NCBI GenBank assembly: GCA_028023455.1
Contig: JAQFVV010000018.1
Span: 10,064,771-10,128,770, forward strand
Direction: 5' to 3'
Length of the DNA stretch: 64,000 nucleotides
From: Epiperipatus broadwayi
Lineage: Eukaryota; Onychophora; Udeonychophora; Euonychophora; Peripatidae
In this document: one piece after another, positions 13,301 to 26,599 of the stretch
Numbering within the stretch: position 1 is the first letter of the stretch
How the letters are laid out: the number at the start of each line of letters is the position of its first letter
Program-made: the position numbers and the translations under genes
The notes under the pieces: model-generated
Told to the model about the DNA's origin: nothing
Database searches by the model: none
The model's input: only the letters and a program-made list of their open reading frames with translations

Positions 13301-16300
13301 TTAATTTGCAATTATTCAATTTTAATAGGGTGATTGCCTAATGACATTATAGCTGAAATTTATTTAGTAAGTACATGGAAATTGCCATTATACTCAATAT
13401 TTACATTCATAATTTTTTTCTGATCCATAAAAGAAATATTTATAATTATAAATTAAGGTTTATGGCTAGACAGAACTTCAAGTAACAAGAATCCATCGGA
13501 CAAGAAACAATGACAAAAATTGCAGCACATATAAACTGTAGGTAAAATGCTATAAAATAAAAGTATAAAGCATAAAAAATTCATTTAAAAAATCACAATG
13601 AGTTGATCATTATTTGATCATAATGTCTAACTATTTCAATCTGCCATCAGGTAGGAAATTGATCAAATTTAGTATTATGAAATAATAATAACAATAATAG
13701 TAATTATTATAAAAAAGATTAATAATTATATAAATACTTCTCTTTATTTTTATAATAGATATTACAAATGATAAAATTTAATGTTAAAAATCATCTTATA
13801 ATATGAATCAAACATTTAAGTCTTCTCTATTATCTCATTAAAAAATAATATATTAAATAATCAATTTCTGCATTGTAAAGTATTCTAATACAAGACTTAT
13901 ATGATGAGTTTCAGCGAAAGAATAACAGTTGTCCAAAGCTGCAAAACATCACTAATGATAAATATGATTGATTCCTATTAAGCAATTTTAGTTGCTTTAT
14001 TTGAAAATATAAAAGATGAAATTCACATATATAATTATATTCTGAAAATGTAAAAATCATAATAAATGCTTTTATAAACCTTAACCAGAGTTTATAATAT
14101 TTATAAAGAAAGTATTATTTATTTTATTTGAAATGATAAATGAAATTCACAATCATTAATGTGCTGCCTTTTAAATAATTAATATTTTCTAGTCAGTAGT
14201 CTCTTAATTAATTCCACTTTATATAAAACTCGCCAATTGAATTACAATGCTCATAATATAAAAAATTATGTAATTTAAGACATAAAAAATTGAATTGCAA
14301 CTTATAAAAAGCATGGTATTTATTCATCTTTCTACTCTCAAATAAAATCTGCTTAATATAAAAAGAAATCTATTTTTATTTATAGTTAGTTGTGTATAAT
14401 GGCTTGACACAGTTGATGAGAGTGAGGATTTCCCTGATCTTATCTATTATATTTCAATCACTGTAGTCTTATTATGAATATCAAAAATTGTGGATAGCAG
14501 CAAATACTATATAATGTACATTTGTGATAAAAATAATAATAATAAAGAATAATGCTGTTATGAAAAAAAGTAGAAAATTGAGAGAGAATCCATTTACATA
14601 CGTATATACTGGGCTCAAATTTAAACGTATGTGTATGCAAATATATTTGTTCAATTATTCTCTCTCTCAAAAAAAAAATATATAACTGTTTTTCTACATT
14701 GGTGATAAAATACAATGTCTACTCAAGATTAAATTTATCAATTTTAAGCATACTTATCTTTTCAGATAGCAGTAACAATTTTCTTGTCACTTTTTTGTGC
14801 TTGCAATAACATTATTTGCACCGTGAATTAAAAAATTAAAATAGTCCAAAAAACACAAAGTAGTTCTATTAAAAGAAAACATACAAAATGCTTCGTTTTT
14901 ATGTTCATATATATATATTCTGAATCCATATACATTTATTTAATAAGTAGATTGATGAAACACTTTTCAGTAGATCCTTTGCAAGAGACTTCACATAGAT
15001 TCAATATTTTTTGAAATGTTACATAAATAGGTACTAAAATATTTTTTTGTTTTGTTTATACTTTTTCAATCTTCACTAAATTCTCATCAGGATTATAAAT
15101 AATCTTAGAACAAATTTCGTTTTTACTAGTTTGTAAATTGATAATTCATATTTGTTAAATTACAGAGACATTAAACATATAAAAAAATACTTCAATGTTT
15201 CTTATAGGTTTCACAGAATTGATGCCATCATTAACTTTTTGCTTTAGGGCAATTCAAAATGAAATTTGATTCACAGCAGTTGTACACTATAAAGGAAACA
15301 AGAGTTAATGTTGTCAGCATAATTTCACTGAGTGTGAGACAAAAAAAAACGATTATTGTTATGTAGGCAAGCAATACATATATGAAATTTGTGAATTTAT
15401 ATTTCTTTTTTTTTTCAAACCAAGATTACTGATTTAGCAAGCTTTCAGATAATAGATTTTATGAATGGACTACATATATAAGCTCTAATATTTTAGTCCT
15501 CAATGAGCTAATAAGGGATTCTTAAATGCTCTGATTTAGAAATTTATTTATTTACATATCTTAAGTTCTCTCACTTGAAGACAAATTGAGTTAACTGTGT
15601 ATTTATAATTTACTCTCAATTTTGATTTATTTTCTTAAAAATGATAAATAATTATATTTAACCAGGGGAAAATTTGCTTAATAAGCTTTTCTTTTTTTAT
15701 TCAGGATCTCTAGTATTATGAAAAATCATTAAATTATATTAGAAAGATATAATTACATTATCATCTTTTTAAGTTTCTTTTTTTTCATGCAACACCACTA
15801 TTATTTGTTGAAGTTGACTTTTTTATTCAAAATAAATACATACAAAATGTTTATAAAGCTTTATTTAATCCTAACAGCATAGTATGCTTAGCATGCTTTC
15901 GACTATCTGGTAGTCATGATCATAGCAATAGATATCTAAGAAGCTTGCGATATTTGCATATTTAAATAAAGGATGTGAATAAATTCATTTAAATGAGCCA
16001 CTTTTCTAAAATAGGGATGCAGGATTCTTTTTTGTTTGTTGAGTGTAGTTTTTTCCCTCATAATTCTTTTATGCATTGGCATTTAAATATTATATTTTTT
16101 ATTTGAGTTTTCATTTTATGAGATTTTTGTTTTAAATAGAAATTAAAATAGTGATAAGAATAATTTTAAGTGCTAATAAAAAGAAAAAATACGATTTTGT
16201 TTCTTTACTTTTTAAATTGTCTTCTTATAAAAGTTATATTTTTGCTAATAAGAACATAATGGAGGAAAGATATTATCTAAATAAATTATTGAATAATACA

Positions 16301-18403
16301 AAAAAGAGAACTGATAGAAATAGGATTGCTGGAAATATATTAATCATTGTTCTTGCAAAAATTATATATAGATCAAAGTAGTTTGAATTTAAAGGGGGAA
16401 AAAAATTTAAACTAGAATAGTTTAAACATCTTAGTTCTGCATTATATATTCATGAAAGAAATAGGGACCATACAATTAGGTTTGAACAAGCCAAAATTGT
16501 CTTTTTTTTTTTTTTTTTGAAAAAATGAAAAGAGAAACATAAACTTTTTCTTAACAAAGTTTTATGAATCTGAAGCTATTAATTTAGTTTAAAAAAAATT
16601 TTTTTTTATATGAAAAATAATTGGAATATGAGTTGGATTTGTGGGAAGGTAGTGTAGTATATATTTGTTTTGGTAGGAAAACTATTGGTAGTGAATTTTT
16701 TAATTTGATTTTAACTACTGACTTAATTATTGTGAATTGTTGTAGCTGGTTTATTATATATGTAGCCTATCCTTTCTTAAATTCATTTTTCTAATTGAAT
16801 AAAAATGATTGCAAAAGATTTCTTTGCAGTCATTGTTAGCATTTTTCTAATGCTTACCATTTTTAATTCAAATTTGTATTAGTATTTGATATGTACAGTT
16901 ACATCAGCAGAAAAGTAGTCCTAATCTTTGCAGCCAGACATATAAATAAGGTAATCAACACTTATTGAAAGTGGCAGATTATGATACAATAATCTCAGTT
17001 TTTAAAAGCATTTTTATATATTAAATAATTTTTTTAAAATTATAAAATTATTAATACTAAATTAAAATCCAAAATATATCAAAAAGAAAAGTAGTCAATC
17101 AAAGTTTTAATGTATATAAAAAATGCTTCAATATATTAAATAAATAATAATTGTACAGGCTCACATTCAATCAACCAATTGGCAAGTTGAAAGTAACAAT
17201 TCTAATCAACTTATCAAATTGAGATCTTCTTTTTAAACTTTACTCAGCTAAAAATTGACCTTGAATCCAGTATTCTATTATTGCACTTAAGCACATAGGA
17301 TAATTCAATATATTTTGGTATCATAAGTAAACAATGCCAAAAAAAATAATTAAAACCAACAGTATCCATTTAGATTTTAATTTTTGATTGCAGTAGCAAA
17401 TAAGTTTTTTATATATTTAAATTTTTGATAATCACTTTTATATTTTATACATATTCATTTAACACTACTAACACTTGTAATACATATGGATATTGCATTT
17501 GAATTTATAGACTAAGGAGATGCATACTGGATTTAAAAATAAGAATTCTAAGAGTCCAGGTGAGGCATATAAATAGAAAAAAACCAAGTGCAGAATTTTT
17601 GAAAGAAAGCTCATAGCTTAGCACTTTATAGGAAAGGAATCTAGTATATCAAACTGGAAATCAGACATGGCAAACAAGTTTTTAAGTTATTTTATGTAAA
17701 AAAAAAAAAAAAGATTAACTGGAAGTCCTAGCCTAAGAAAAAAAAAAAAACTTCTACTTCATAATTATATACATACAAAGTATATACATAGAAAGACTGC
17801 AAATTTTTTTTTATAATTAAAAATGTAAATGTTGATTAAATATTGAGTTATATAAAATAAATAATTAGATAAATATTTCCAGGTGAAGGATTACATTAAG
17901 TTAAGGTAAATTAATTTGATCTCAATAAATCAGATATAAAATCAGTAAAAACAATTGTTTTATATATATATAAAGGTTAGTTACTTTAATTAGTAATCAT
18001 TATTATAAACTTAAAGACTGGACACTAAATAATCTTTTGACATTTAGTTACTGTTAAATAAATTCTAGCTCAAAATTTTTATGTATATGAAGGAGTTGAA
18101 CATTTTTGTTGTAATGGCAATATAAATACTTAATTCTTTTCATTTACATTTTTGTTCTGATTAGTACCTGCTATATTTTAGTACCTGGCAGAGTTAAGTT
18201 CTACAAACAAAGATTCCTGGAATGATTTTCAATTAAATAAAACAAAATATTCCTTGGTGAATTAAATAGAATTGTTTGGGTTCAGTTGGCCACATAGAAG
18301 TGTGAATGTCATAAGGCCATTTCAACAATTAACTATATGATTATTTACTTATTTAATTTTATTTTTAATATAAAATTGTTAAAAACTGGTCTAATCATGA
18401 CAA
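10371..18403. other. 8-kb A+T-rich stretch without recognisable genes
   Basis: The content is low complexity: many A and T runs, (AT)n and (TAA)n fragments. Four open frames of 60-90 codons (10372-10584, 11023-11208, 14458-14715, 16151-16381) are rich in K, N, I, F and Y, as expected of chance frames at this composition, and carry no motif. It could be an intron or an intergenic region; the sequence does not say which. Confidence 0.5.
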
Positions 18404-18434
<31 letters not shown>

Positions 18435-18452
18435 TAATAATAATAATAATAA
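18404..18452. repeat. Short (TAA)n tract
   Basis: About sixteen TAA units with one interruption. It lies left of the hairpin that is flanked on its other side by the much longer (TAA)n, so the hairpin sits between two tracts of the same repeat. Confidence 0.9.
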
Positions 18453-18487
18453 TTATAAATTTTATTAAACGCTCACTATTATTTCAG

Positions 18488-19125
<638 letters not shown>

Positions 19126-19654
19126 GGTTAGAAAAAACAAAATCACACTTTTAAAGGAAAACTACTCGAGATCAGAATTTCTTCATATAAACGTCTAAAT
19201 AAAAAGAATATAGACTTAAGATTTAAATCAATCCTGATAAAATTCACATAAAATGCCAAAATATTAATTTAAGGCTGAAATTGATGGAATTTGAAATGGT
19301 TTGTTACATAAGTATTTTATGGAGCCAAAATAAATGTATCAATAATTCTGGACAAAAAAATGTGATGAAATATTTACTTAACTTATCATAAGAAATTCAA
19401 GGCTGCAGAAAAGAGTTTGCTATTAACTGAAAGGAGACCCTTTGATTCCTCTTGGAGGCCTTAAAGGAACCAATAAGGGCAAATTCCTAATGTCCACTCC
19501 ATACGTTCTTGTCGTTGCAGCTGTTATTACTATGTGATTATTCATATAGTATATGAACATGGATGGGCTGCTCACCAACATGCATTAGCCAGCGCGGTGA
19601 GTTTATTGGCTTTTTACCTCCGAGTGTAAGAATATTTTTTCAATATATACAATC

Positions 19655-20563
19655 ATGACAGACAAAAATAAATCATGACCCTTATTCCCAGGAGGCACCA
19701 ACCAAGGCAGCGCTTGGTGGCTGAAGGCAGAGGGTGCTAAGAATCCCCTGATTGCAGACTCAGGCTGCCATTTGATGACAACTTTTGATTTAGGTACTTA
19801 CAACTCCAGATCACTTTCAAGTGAAGGAAGATTGTAAGAGTTAGAAGAAGACCTGTCTTAAATTAAATGGAACATTATTGGACTTTGTGAAGTTAGAAGA
19901 AAAGGTGAAGAAACAATTGATTTAAAAAGTGGACATATACTCTACTGTAAAGGCACAAATATTGGAAATACAAGTAGAGTAGGATTCGTTATAAATAAAA
20001 AATGGAAGAATAACATTGTGGAGATTGATGGTGTATCAGACAGAGTGGCAAGATTAGTTTTACAACTTAATAGCAGATACCAAATGGAGATAATTCAGGT
20101 TTATGCCCCAACAAGTTCTCATAATAATGAAGTTATAGAAGATTTTTATATGGATGTACAAAAGGCTTTTGATCAGAGTAAACAACATTTTAAAATTGTT
20201 ATGGGAAACTTTAATGCTAGAATTGGTAAACAAATGAAAGATGAAAATGCTGTAGGTAATTTTGGTTATGGTAATAGAAATGAGAGAGGTCATAGACTTG
20301 TGGAGTTTGCAGAAAAAGAAAAACTTTATATTATGAATTCTTTTTTTGAAAAAAATGTTAAAAGGAAATGGACATGGAAGCATCCAAATGAAGGTACAGC
20401 AGAATTGGATTATATTTTGACTAACAGAAAATACATATTTCAAGATTGTAATGTTCTTAATAAATTTAACACAGGAAGTGATCATCGATTAGTAAGATGT
20501 AAGATACATGTTAATGCAAAACTAGAGAGAAAAAAATTTATTAAAAAAAACATTTACAGTTGA
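19655..20563 (+). pseudogene. RTE endonuclease domain, broken
   Basis: The likely start is the ATG at 19655 (MTDKNKS), also present in copy B. The next expected Trp codon is TGA here. The APE-type endonuclease follows: GTYNSRSL near 19795, then two in-frame TAA codons near 19835-19860, CEVRRKGEE near 19890, an open piece from 20018 with QVYAPT at about 20096, VMGNFNARIG at about 20200, LDYILTNRKY, and SDHRLVRCKI at about 20478. The family motif at 20200 is GDFNA, so the metal-coordinating Asp is Asn in this copy. The frame fails at 20563 in an A-rich run. The domain would cut the target strand to prime reverse transcription. Confidence 0.88.
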
Positions 20564-21291
20564 TATTCCTAATCTTCAGAAACATTCTAATGAATTTAAA
20601 TTAGAACTTACAAATCGGTTTCAAGTATTAGTAGATTTTGAACATGATTCAGATTTGAATGACATTAATAGGAAATAAGCGATACACTTTTAAAAACTGC
20701 AACAAAGATAGCTGGTAGAAAAAAGCAGCAATTGACCAATAAAATTTCTACTAAGATTAGAGAATTTATGAAGAAAAGAAGGAATATGAGGATATACAAC
20801 AATGATGCATTAAAAAAGATTGAATATCTCGAATTTTGTAAAATGGTGTGGAAAAAAATTGAAAATGATATAAGAAAGTATAATTGTGAACTAGCAAGGA
20901 AAGCTGTAGAAGAGAATAAAAGTCTAAAGAATGTAAAACAACATTTTGGTATTGGTAGAAAATTTATATCTGCAATAAGAAAAAAGATGGCATTATTACT
21001 AAAAAGAGATGACATCATAAAATGTGTAGAAGACTTCTATCAAGAATTATATAGTAGTAAAGAACAAGTGCCTCCTATACATATTATATCTTCTGAATTG
21101 CCCAGAATTTTGAATGAGGAAGTGAGACATGCAATTAAATTTATGAAGAAAGGGAAGGCTCCAGGTAATGATGGAATTGTAATTGATATATTAAAAGAAG
21201 AGGTGACAAAATAGAAAATTTTTTGGCAAAGTTATATACCAAATGTCTAAATGATAAAGATGTACCAGATGATTCGAAGAATGCAGTATTA
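20564..21291 (+). pseudogene. RTE linker and N-terminal reverse transcriptase, broken
   Basis: Continues the RTE frame with a linker rich in K, E and R (open from 20732 to 21214) and then the start of the reverse transcriptase: EEVRHAIKFMKKGKAPGNDG at about 21115-21175, the standard opening motif of RTE and related enzymes. A one-base loss near 20675 produces a TAA, and a frameshift at about 21200 ends the open piece. The remaining reading frame (DVPDDSKNAV) reaches the insertion point of the nested inverted-repeat element at 21297. Confidence 0.85.
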
Positions 21292-21297
21292 ATATTA

Positions 21298-22655
21298 TGG
21301 TAATCGTCAAATAGCCACCATATCCCATTCGATGGCGCCGTTTTCGTGCTAAAAGACATAAAAATGCCATTTCCGCGGCCGACACGTTCAAACCCACATT
21401 TTCTATAATACAACTTTTTTGTTGTGCTACAGATTGCAGGCTGCTATGTCGCATCGCAGTACAGCATGTATGTCGCATTGTAGCAAATAAATTTTCCGAA
21501 TTCGCATAGTTTATAAAATGTTTATGGCTTGGTGAGAGGGTGTGTGTATTTGAATTGGATGGATGTTGTTTTCATTGGATTTTTTTATTATTTTAAAATA
21601 TTGAAATGTTCAGATTTTGTAAACTAATAATTAACAGACTTTTTACACCCTAGTGTATTGAAGTTTTAAGTGGTAAATGTTGACGAGATATATGTGTAAA
21701 GTGAGTTGGAATTAGGTAACACGTCAAGTAACGTAGTTTGTAACATTCCACGAGACAAACAAGATTCTACCGTGTGTATATTTTTGAAATAAAAAAGAGC
21801 GTTAACACAAAAATATCCAGTAAGAAAAGTACAATTGTACACTGTTTTTTTAAATGTCATAAAAAGCATATATTATAAACATGGTTAATAAGTAAAGAAG
21901 ACATTATATATATATATTGTTGTTTAAAAAAGTTTTAGTTTCTTTCTTTTCTCCAACTACTGTTATACTTTGTTGAATATAGTTTACGTTTATTGTTATC
22001 ATTTATTTTATAGATGTTAGTAAAAAAAAATATTTACAAAAATACGATTTTGATATTTTTATTTTAGCATTACAAACAACAGAACACTAACCCTAAACCT
22101 AACCCTAAAACTAACCGTAACAACTTTTACTTTTAGTTGTCATTCTATTTCAAATAAAAAATAGCGGTAATATGTGTTTGTCTGTAAAAAAAAAAAAAAA
22201 AAATTAAAACAAAGACTAAAAAATAGCGATAACACAATAATATCTGTTTCTCTGTACAAATAAAATGTAAAAGGAAGACTAAGAAATTTTACTTTTTATT
22301 CCGATTATGAGTTTTTAAACAACAACAACAAAAAAAGCCGTAACCCCCAGTAAAAAAATCTCCGATAGAAAATTGATTTTTCTAATAAAGCAAACTAAAA
22401 AATACGAATCAAATTGTAATTTGTTTATTTTATTTTACATTTATTATTATCATTTAATTTGTATACGTTAATAAAAAATAATATTTAAAATTAAATAATA
22501 TTTAAAAAAGACGATTTTCTTTTGTTTTTATTTTTGCATTACAAAAAGCACATCAAAATGATTATAATTAACTGCCCGGGAATGATCTTATTTTATAGTT
22601 TTAGCATGAAAACGGCACCATCGAGTGGGATATGGTGGCTATTCGATGACAACCA
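21298..22655. mobile_element. Inverted-repeat element with 57-bp TIRs and 6-bp target duplication, unassigned
   Basis: Terminal inverted repeats of 57 bp (21298-21354 and 22599-22655) match at 50 positions and start TGGT. ATATTA at 21292-21297 and 22656-22661 is the target duplication. Its length is fixed because copy B of the RTE shows the unoccupied site. The 1358-bp interior has no transposase-like frame (its best open frame, 21666-21869 on the minus strand, has no motif), so it is non-autonomous. It contains two TGTCGCAT motifs near 21450-21480, a telomere-like CCCTAA stretch and an internal direct repeat of about 130 bp (about 21960-22085 against 22410-22555). Six-base duplications are reported for Dada and IS3EU elements, but the ends do not let me assign it. 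Confidence 0.88.
22086..22121. repeat. Short telomere-like CCCTAA stretch
   Basis: Reads CTAACCCTAAACCTAACCCT then AAAACTAACCGTAAC: two perfect CCCTAA units with degenerate neighbours. It lies inside the 1358-bp inverted-repeat element, so it is probably part of that element and not a healed break or chromosome end. Confidence 0.6.
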
Positions 22656-23325
22656 ATATTAATATTTAAAAAAGTTGATAAAGAAGATATTAGAAATTAC
22701 AGACCTATCAGTCTTTTATCAGTTTTATACAAAATTTTTACTAAGATAATTATAACTCATCTACAGAAAACAATGGATTTCCACCAACCAAGAGAACAAG
22801 CTGGATTTAAAAGTGGTTTTAGTACAGTAGATCATATCCAGGAATTGAGAGAAATTATAGAAAGGACAAATGAATATGAGTTGCCATTATGCTTAGGATT
22901 TGTAGACTATGAAAAGGCATTTGATTCTATAAACATTTCTTCAGTGATTAAAGCATTGGATCATCAAGGTGTAGATCCAGGATAATGTCATATTTTGAAG
23001 AATATTTATAAAAATGCAACAGCAACAATTATATTACACAATGATGTAGGAAAATCAACATTGAAAAGGGTGTAAGACAGGGTGACTCCATATCTCCAAA
23101 ACTTTTTACAGCAGTGTTGCAAGAAGTATTTTGTGGATTAAAATGGGAAGCTAAAGGAGTGAAAGTAAATGGAGATTATTTAAGTCATTTAGATTTTGCA
23201 GATGATGTAGTTGTTTTTGCAAATAATGCTTTAGAGCTACAGGAAATGTTGCAGGAGTTATCAGATGAAAGTAGAACTAAAGATAAATGTTAAAAAGACT
23301 CAAGTAATGTTTAATAGATTTTCTC
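22656..23325 (+). pseudogene. RTE reverse transcriptase core, broken
   Basis: Resumes the RTE frame after the insert: DIRNYRPISLLSVLYKIFTK, then the open piece 22773-22985 with REQAGFKSGFSTVDHIQ and the palm motif FVDYEKAFDSI (first catalytic Asp). A stop (Tyr codon to TAA) at 22983 interrupts DPGYCHILKNIYKNA. After a deletion near 23045 the next blocks, GVRQGDSISPKLFTA and LDFADDVVVFA (the catalytic pair), lie in other frames. The active-site residues are still recognisable, but the chain is broken by several frameshifts. Confidence 0.88.
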
Positions 23326-23945
23326 AAAATATGAAAATAAAGATTGATTATGATGAGTTAGAAGAAGTTAACAGTTACAAATACCTTGGTTAGATTATTA
23401 ATACAGATGGAAATATAATGGATGAAATTAATTATAGAATTAAACTTGGTTGGAGTGCTTTTGGTAGAAATAACTTGATACTAAAAGGAAATATGCCTAT
23501 GTGTTTGAAAAGGAAGGTTTTTAATAAATGTGTTTTGCCAGTTCTTACTTATGGATCTGAGACTTGGACATTTAATAGAAGAACAATACAGAGACCTCAG
23601 ACCACTCAAAGAAGTATGGAGAGATGCATGTTGGGAGTAACAAAAAGGGATCAAAAATGCAATGTATGGATAAGAGAACAAACAGGTGTTACTGACCTCA
23701 TTGAAAAAATTAAAAGACTGAAATGGAGTTGGACTGGACATGTTGTTAGAAGAGATGATAATAGATGGACAATTAAAATTTTAAACTGGATTCCAAGAGA
23801 TTGTAAAAGACCCAGAAAGAGACCACATGTGAGATGAATGGATGAAATAAGAAAGTGTGCAGGGGTGATATGGAGAAGAGAAGCTAATAATAGGAAAAGA
23901 TGGATTGAACTTGGAGAGACCTTCATCCTGCAGTGGATTGATAAT
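23326..23945 (+). pseudogene. RTE C-terminal region, broken
   Basis: Contains EEVNSYKYLG near 23355, a TAG in place of the next Gln codon, and an open piece 23418-23837. That piece carries the post-polymerase blocks RIKLGWSAFGR, KVFNKCVLPVLTYGSETWTF, RSMERCMLGV, LKWSWTGHVVRRDD and CKRPRKRPHVR, then a TGA where copy B has Trp. The last block, WIELGETFILQWIDNG, runs into the 3' terminal GATGAT tail. This C-terminal layout is standard in RTE-type non-LTR elements. Confidence 0.88.
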
Positions 23946-23967
23946 GGTTGATGATGAAGAAATTCAA

Positions 23968-26590
23968 ATTCAATTAATGAAAATATGACAATGTTACTGA
24001 GATTTGTTTTTAATGTAACTGATAAATTTGGATCAATTCAACTCTGCATTAAACAAATAAATAAAAATAAACTAGTATTGCAATCCACAATACAATTCAG
24101 ATACAATTAAATTAATTTCAAAAATAATATTGCAAAATCATTAATAATTAGTAAACAACAGAATTTTAGTAAATCAAGAGAAACAACATCGGGTGTCATA
24201 GAATATAATTTAAGACAAAGGCAAAAGTTGTTAATATTTATTATCATAGCTTTAAAAAACAAACAAAATATATTATAATATATGAAAAATAAAAGTGTGA
24301 ACCTCTTTTAACTGATATAAAAGAAAAATATGAAGTTTATTTAATCATCTTCAAGATGAATCTGTAAAAAACTATTTAAAATCAAATATCCTATTGGAAA
24401 TTCTCCCTAAAAAAATAATCTGAGTACGAAACAAGTATTACACAAATTTCTTTAATTATCAATTTTTAATATCATGTATTGCATAAATAGACAATGTAAG
24501 TATAAAACTTCCTAAATATATGAGAAAAATTTATCAGAATATCAGATATGAAATTTAATAACCAGAATTTTTTTCCATGAATTTCATTTATTATCTTTAT
24601 GTTAAATCATAACATATATCTTTTTTTTTTAAAAAACTGTATTCAGTTTTTAGTTTATGCAGAATTAATTGCTATAATATACAATCATTTTTTTTAACCA
24701 ATAAGGATACTTGGAATCCTCAGTAAAAAAATTTAATCAACCATATAAAAAAAATGAAAATAATGGTTAATGGTTACAGATAGTCAGAACTGAATAGCTT
24801 ACTGAAGTACAGTAAATAATTCACTATATGCAGTGATTCTAATGATTCAGTTAAAATGTGAAACAGATATACTTTCAGTTAAATGACAAAACTTTTATAT
24901 GCTAGTCAGTATAAGTAGAGAATAGAAAAAAATATCAATAGATATCCCCTGGAAAATCATTCTCTGAAAACAATATATAGGCAGTATGTTAAAAATTATC
25001 ATAGACATAATGCAATCTGGAAATATAAGATTTGGGTTGTCAAGAATGAGTTTCAGTGGGTAGTACAGAAAGTATTATTTAGATAACATGACCAAAGTCA
25101 CTACAGAATTATGATAATAGTGTGAAAACTGATAAGATTATTACTTTCAGAATGCATTTCTAAACAATTGAAGAATGCCATTTTGTATTATACATGCATA
25201 GTAGTCATGACAAGTTTTGTCACATTTTGTAAGAGCAAATAATATTTTCATACAAATCAATTTTCAAAATTCCAGTCTATCAAAAGCTGACTTAGTATTT
25301 TCTTAAAAGATCAAACACTTTGCATAAAAGCTGAGAAGACTTGAGAATCATGGAAAGATTATTGTTGATCTGTAGAAAAACAATCAAAAGTTTGTAAACA
25401 TATCAAAAGCCTTCGTAATGACATAAAAATTTCTGTGAAATAATAAAATGTGTTGTTTAAATCATTTATTTTAATGTTTTGATATTCCTGAAGATGGAGC
25501 AAACTTAAGTTTAGTAATAATCTAATATTCAATTGAAAAATTATTGCTGAATTATGATCAATAAACTTATTTTCTGTGCCATTAAAAGACGTTACATTGA
25601 TGCTATAATAGGATTAAATAATTGTAAAACTTGAAATAAAAATAATCAAATCTTTGTTAACTTTTTTGACATTGTAATTACTGGAAGCATGATGTTTGTG
25701 ATTCTAGATAGCATTTACTACAAAAGCTATTATTTGATTTTGTAATGTTCACTAAATCATCATCATCATTATTACATCCTATGACCATTCCACCTTTAAA
25801 AAAAGGTAAAAAGATATATAAAAAAGTGAGTTTTATGATAACTATAATACATTCACATATTTGACATTTTGTGATGTTTACTGGCTACCCTATTAAACAA
25901 AATTCTTATCTATATTTTTATTGATTATAATCTAACTAAAAAAGATTTACACTTAACAGATTGCTTTTGAAAATTAATTTTTTTTTTTTATTGACTAACA
26001 CTCATGTAATATTACCTATCTTTCTTAGTCTAAAAAAAAATTAGTAAGAATTTTTCTTTAAATAAATATTGTTTTACAGAACAAAAGTATGAGATTTGTA
26101 AAGATTGATCTAAAGTTCTTTGAAAAATTCTTTATAACAATTGTTGATTTTTCCTGGAGCTCTTCCCTAAGGTGCCAAAAAAATGTATATGGTGTAAGAA
26201 AGAAAAATATAATTTTTATTGATATTAACTCAAAATTGGGCCTTTTTTTTTGTTGAGAATATTAATTTTAAAAATAATTTCAAGTAAAAAATAAAACAAA
26301 ACATATGTTTATTAATTACTTTTATTTTCAGTTTAAAGATTATTAAAACATTGTGCAAATATATAAATTAGAGAATCATTTTGAAAAAGCTATACATATA
26401 AATGTATGGTTAACTAAGGATTGCATCAATTAAATAATTCTATTGAAAGCAAAAATTAATTTTATCTTTTGCTTTAAAAAAAAAATTAAGAGCATATTTG
26501 ATCTTTTAATAATTGTTCACTCATGCAAAAAATAAAACAAAATTTTTTCTTAAGAAATATTTTTACAAAAGAGCTTGCAAATTTCAAAAT
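23968..26590. other. A+T-rich spacer, nothing recognised
   Basis: No open frame with a motif and no repeat ends were identified. An ATCATCATCATCATTATTACATCC string at about 25757 resembles the 3' tail of a non-LTR element on the minus strand, but no element body was recognised next to it. Confidence 0.45.
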
Positions 26591-26599
26591 TCATATCTT

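Larger units (their letters stand above)
19401..23956 (+). mobile_element. Full-length but dead RTE-clade retrotransposon, copy A
   Basis: The ends are set by an 11-bp target duplication, AAGAAATTCAA, at 19390-19400 and 23957-23967. The element begins GGCTGCAGAA and ends GGATTGATAATGGTTGATGATG, a short simple 3' tail typical of RTE elements. Its single long reading frame holds an APE-type endonuclease, then reverse transcriptase, then a C-terminal part. It is interrupted by stops, frameshifts and a 1358-bp insert at 21298. Without the insert and its 6-bp duplication it is about 3.19 kb, the same as copy B at 53989-57718. RTE proteins nick target DNA and reverse-transcribe the element RNA there; this copy cannot encode one. 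Confidence 0.92.

Noticed and set aside
16151-16381. 76-codon Lys- and Asn-rich frame, and similar frames elsewhere in A+T-rich DNA
   Set aside because: Amino-acid content is what chance gives at this base composition; no motif, splice site or conservation evidence.
20060-20485. Open frames antisense to RTE copy A (also 20665-21018, 21141-21413, 23481-23741, 23651-23926)
   Set aside because: Shadows of the sense-strand endonuclease and reverse transcriptase; the sense frames carry all the motifs.
22086-22121. Telomere-like CCCTAA sequence as a chromosome end or fusion point
   Set aside because: Only two perfect units, internal to a transposon whose boundaries are known.
25757-25800. ATCATCATC string as the tail of another RTE copy
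   Set aside because: The adjoining bases do not match the conserved RTE 3' end seen in the other copies.
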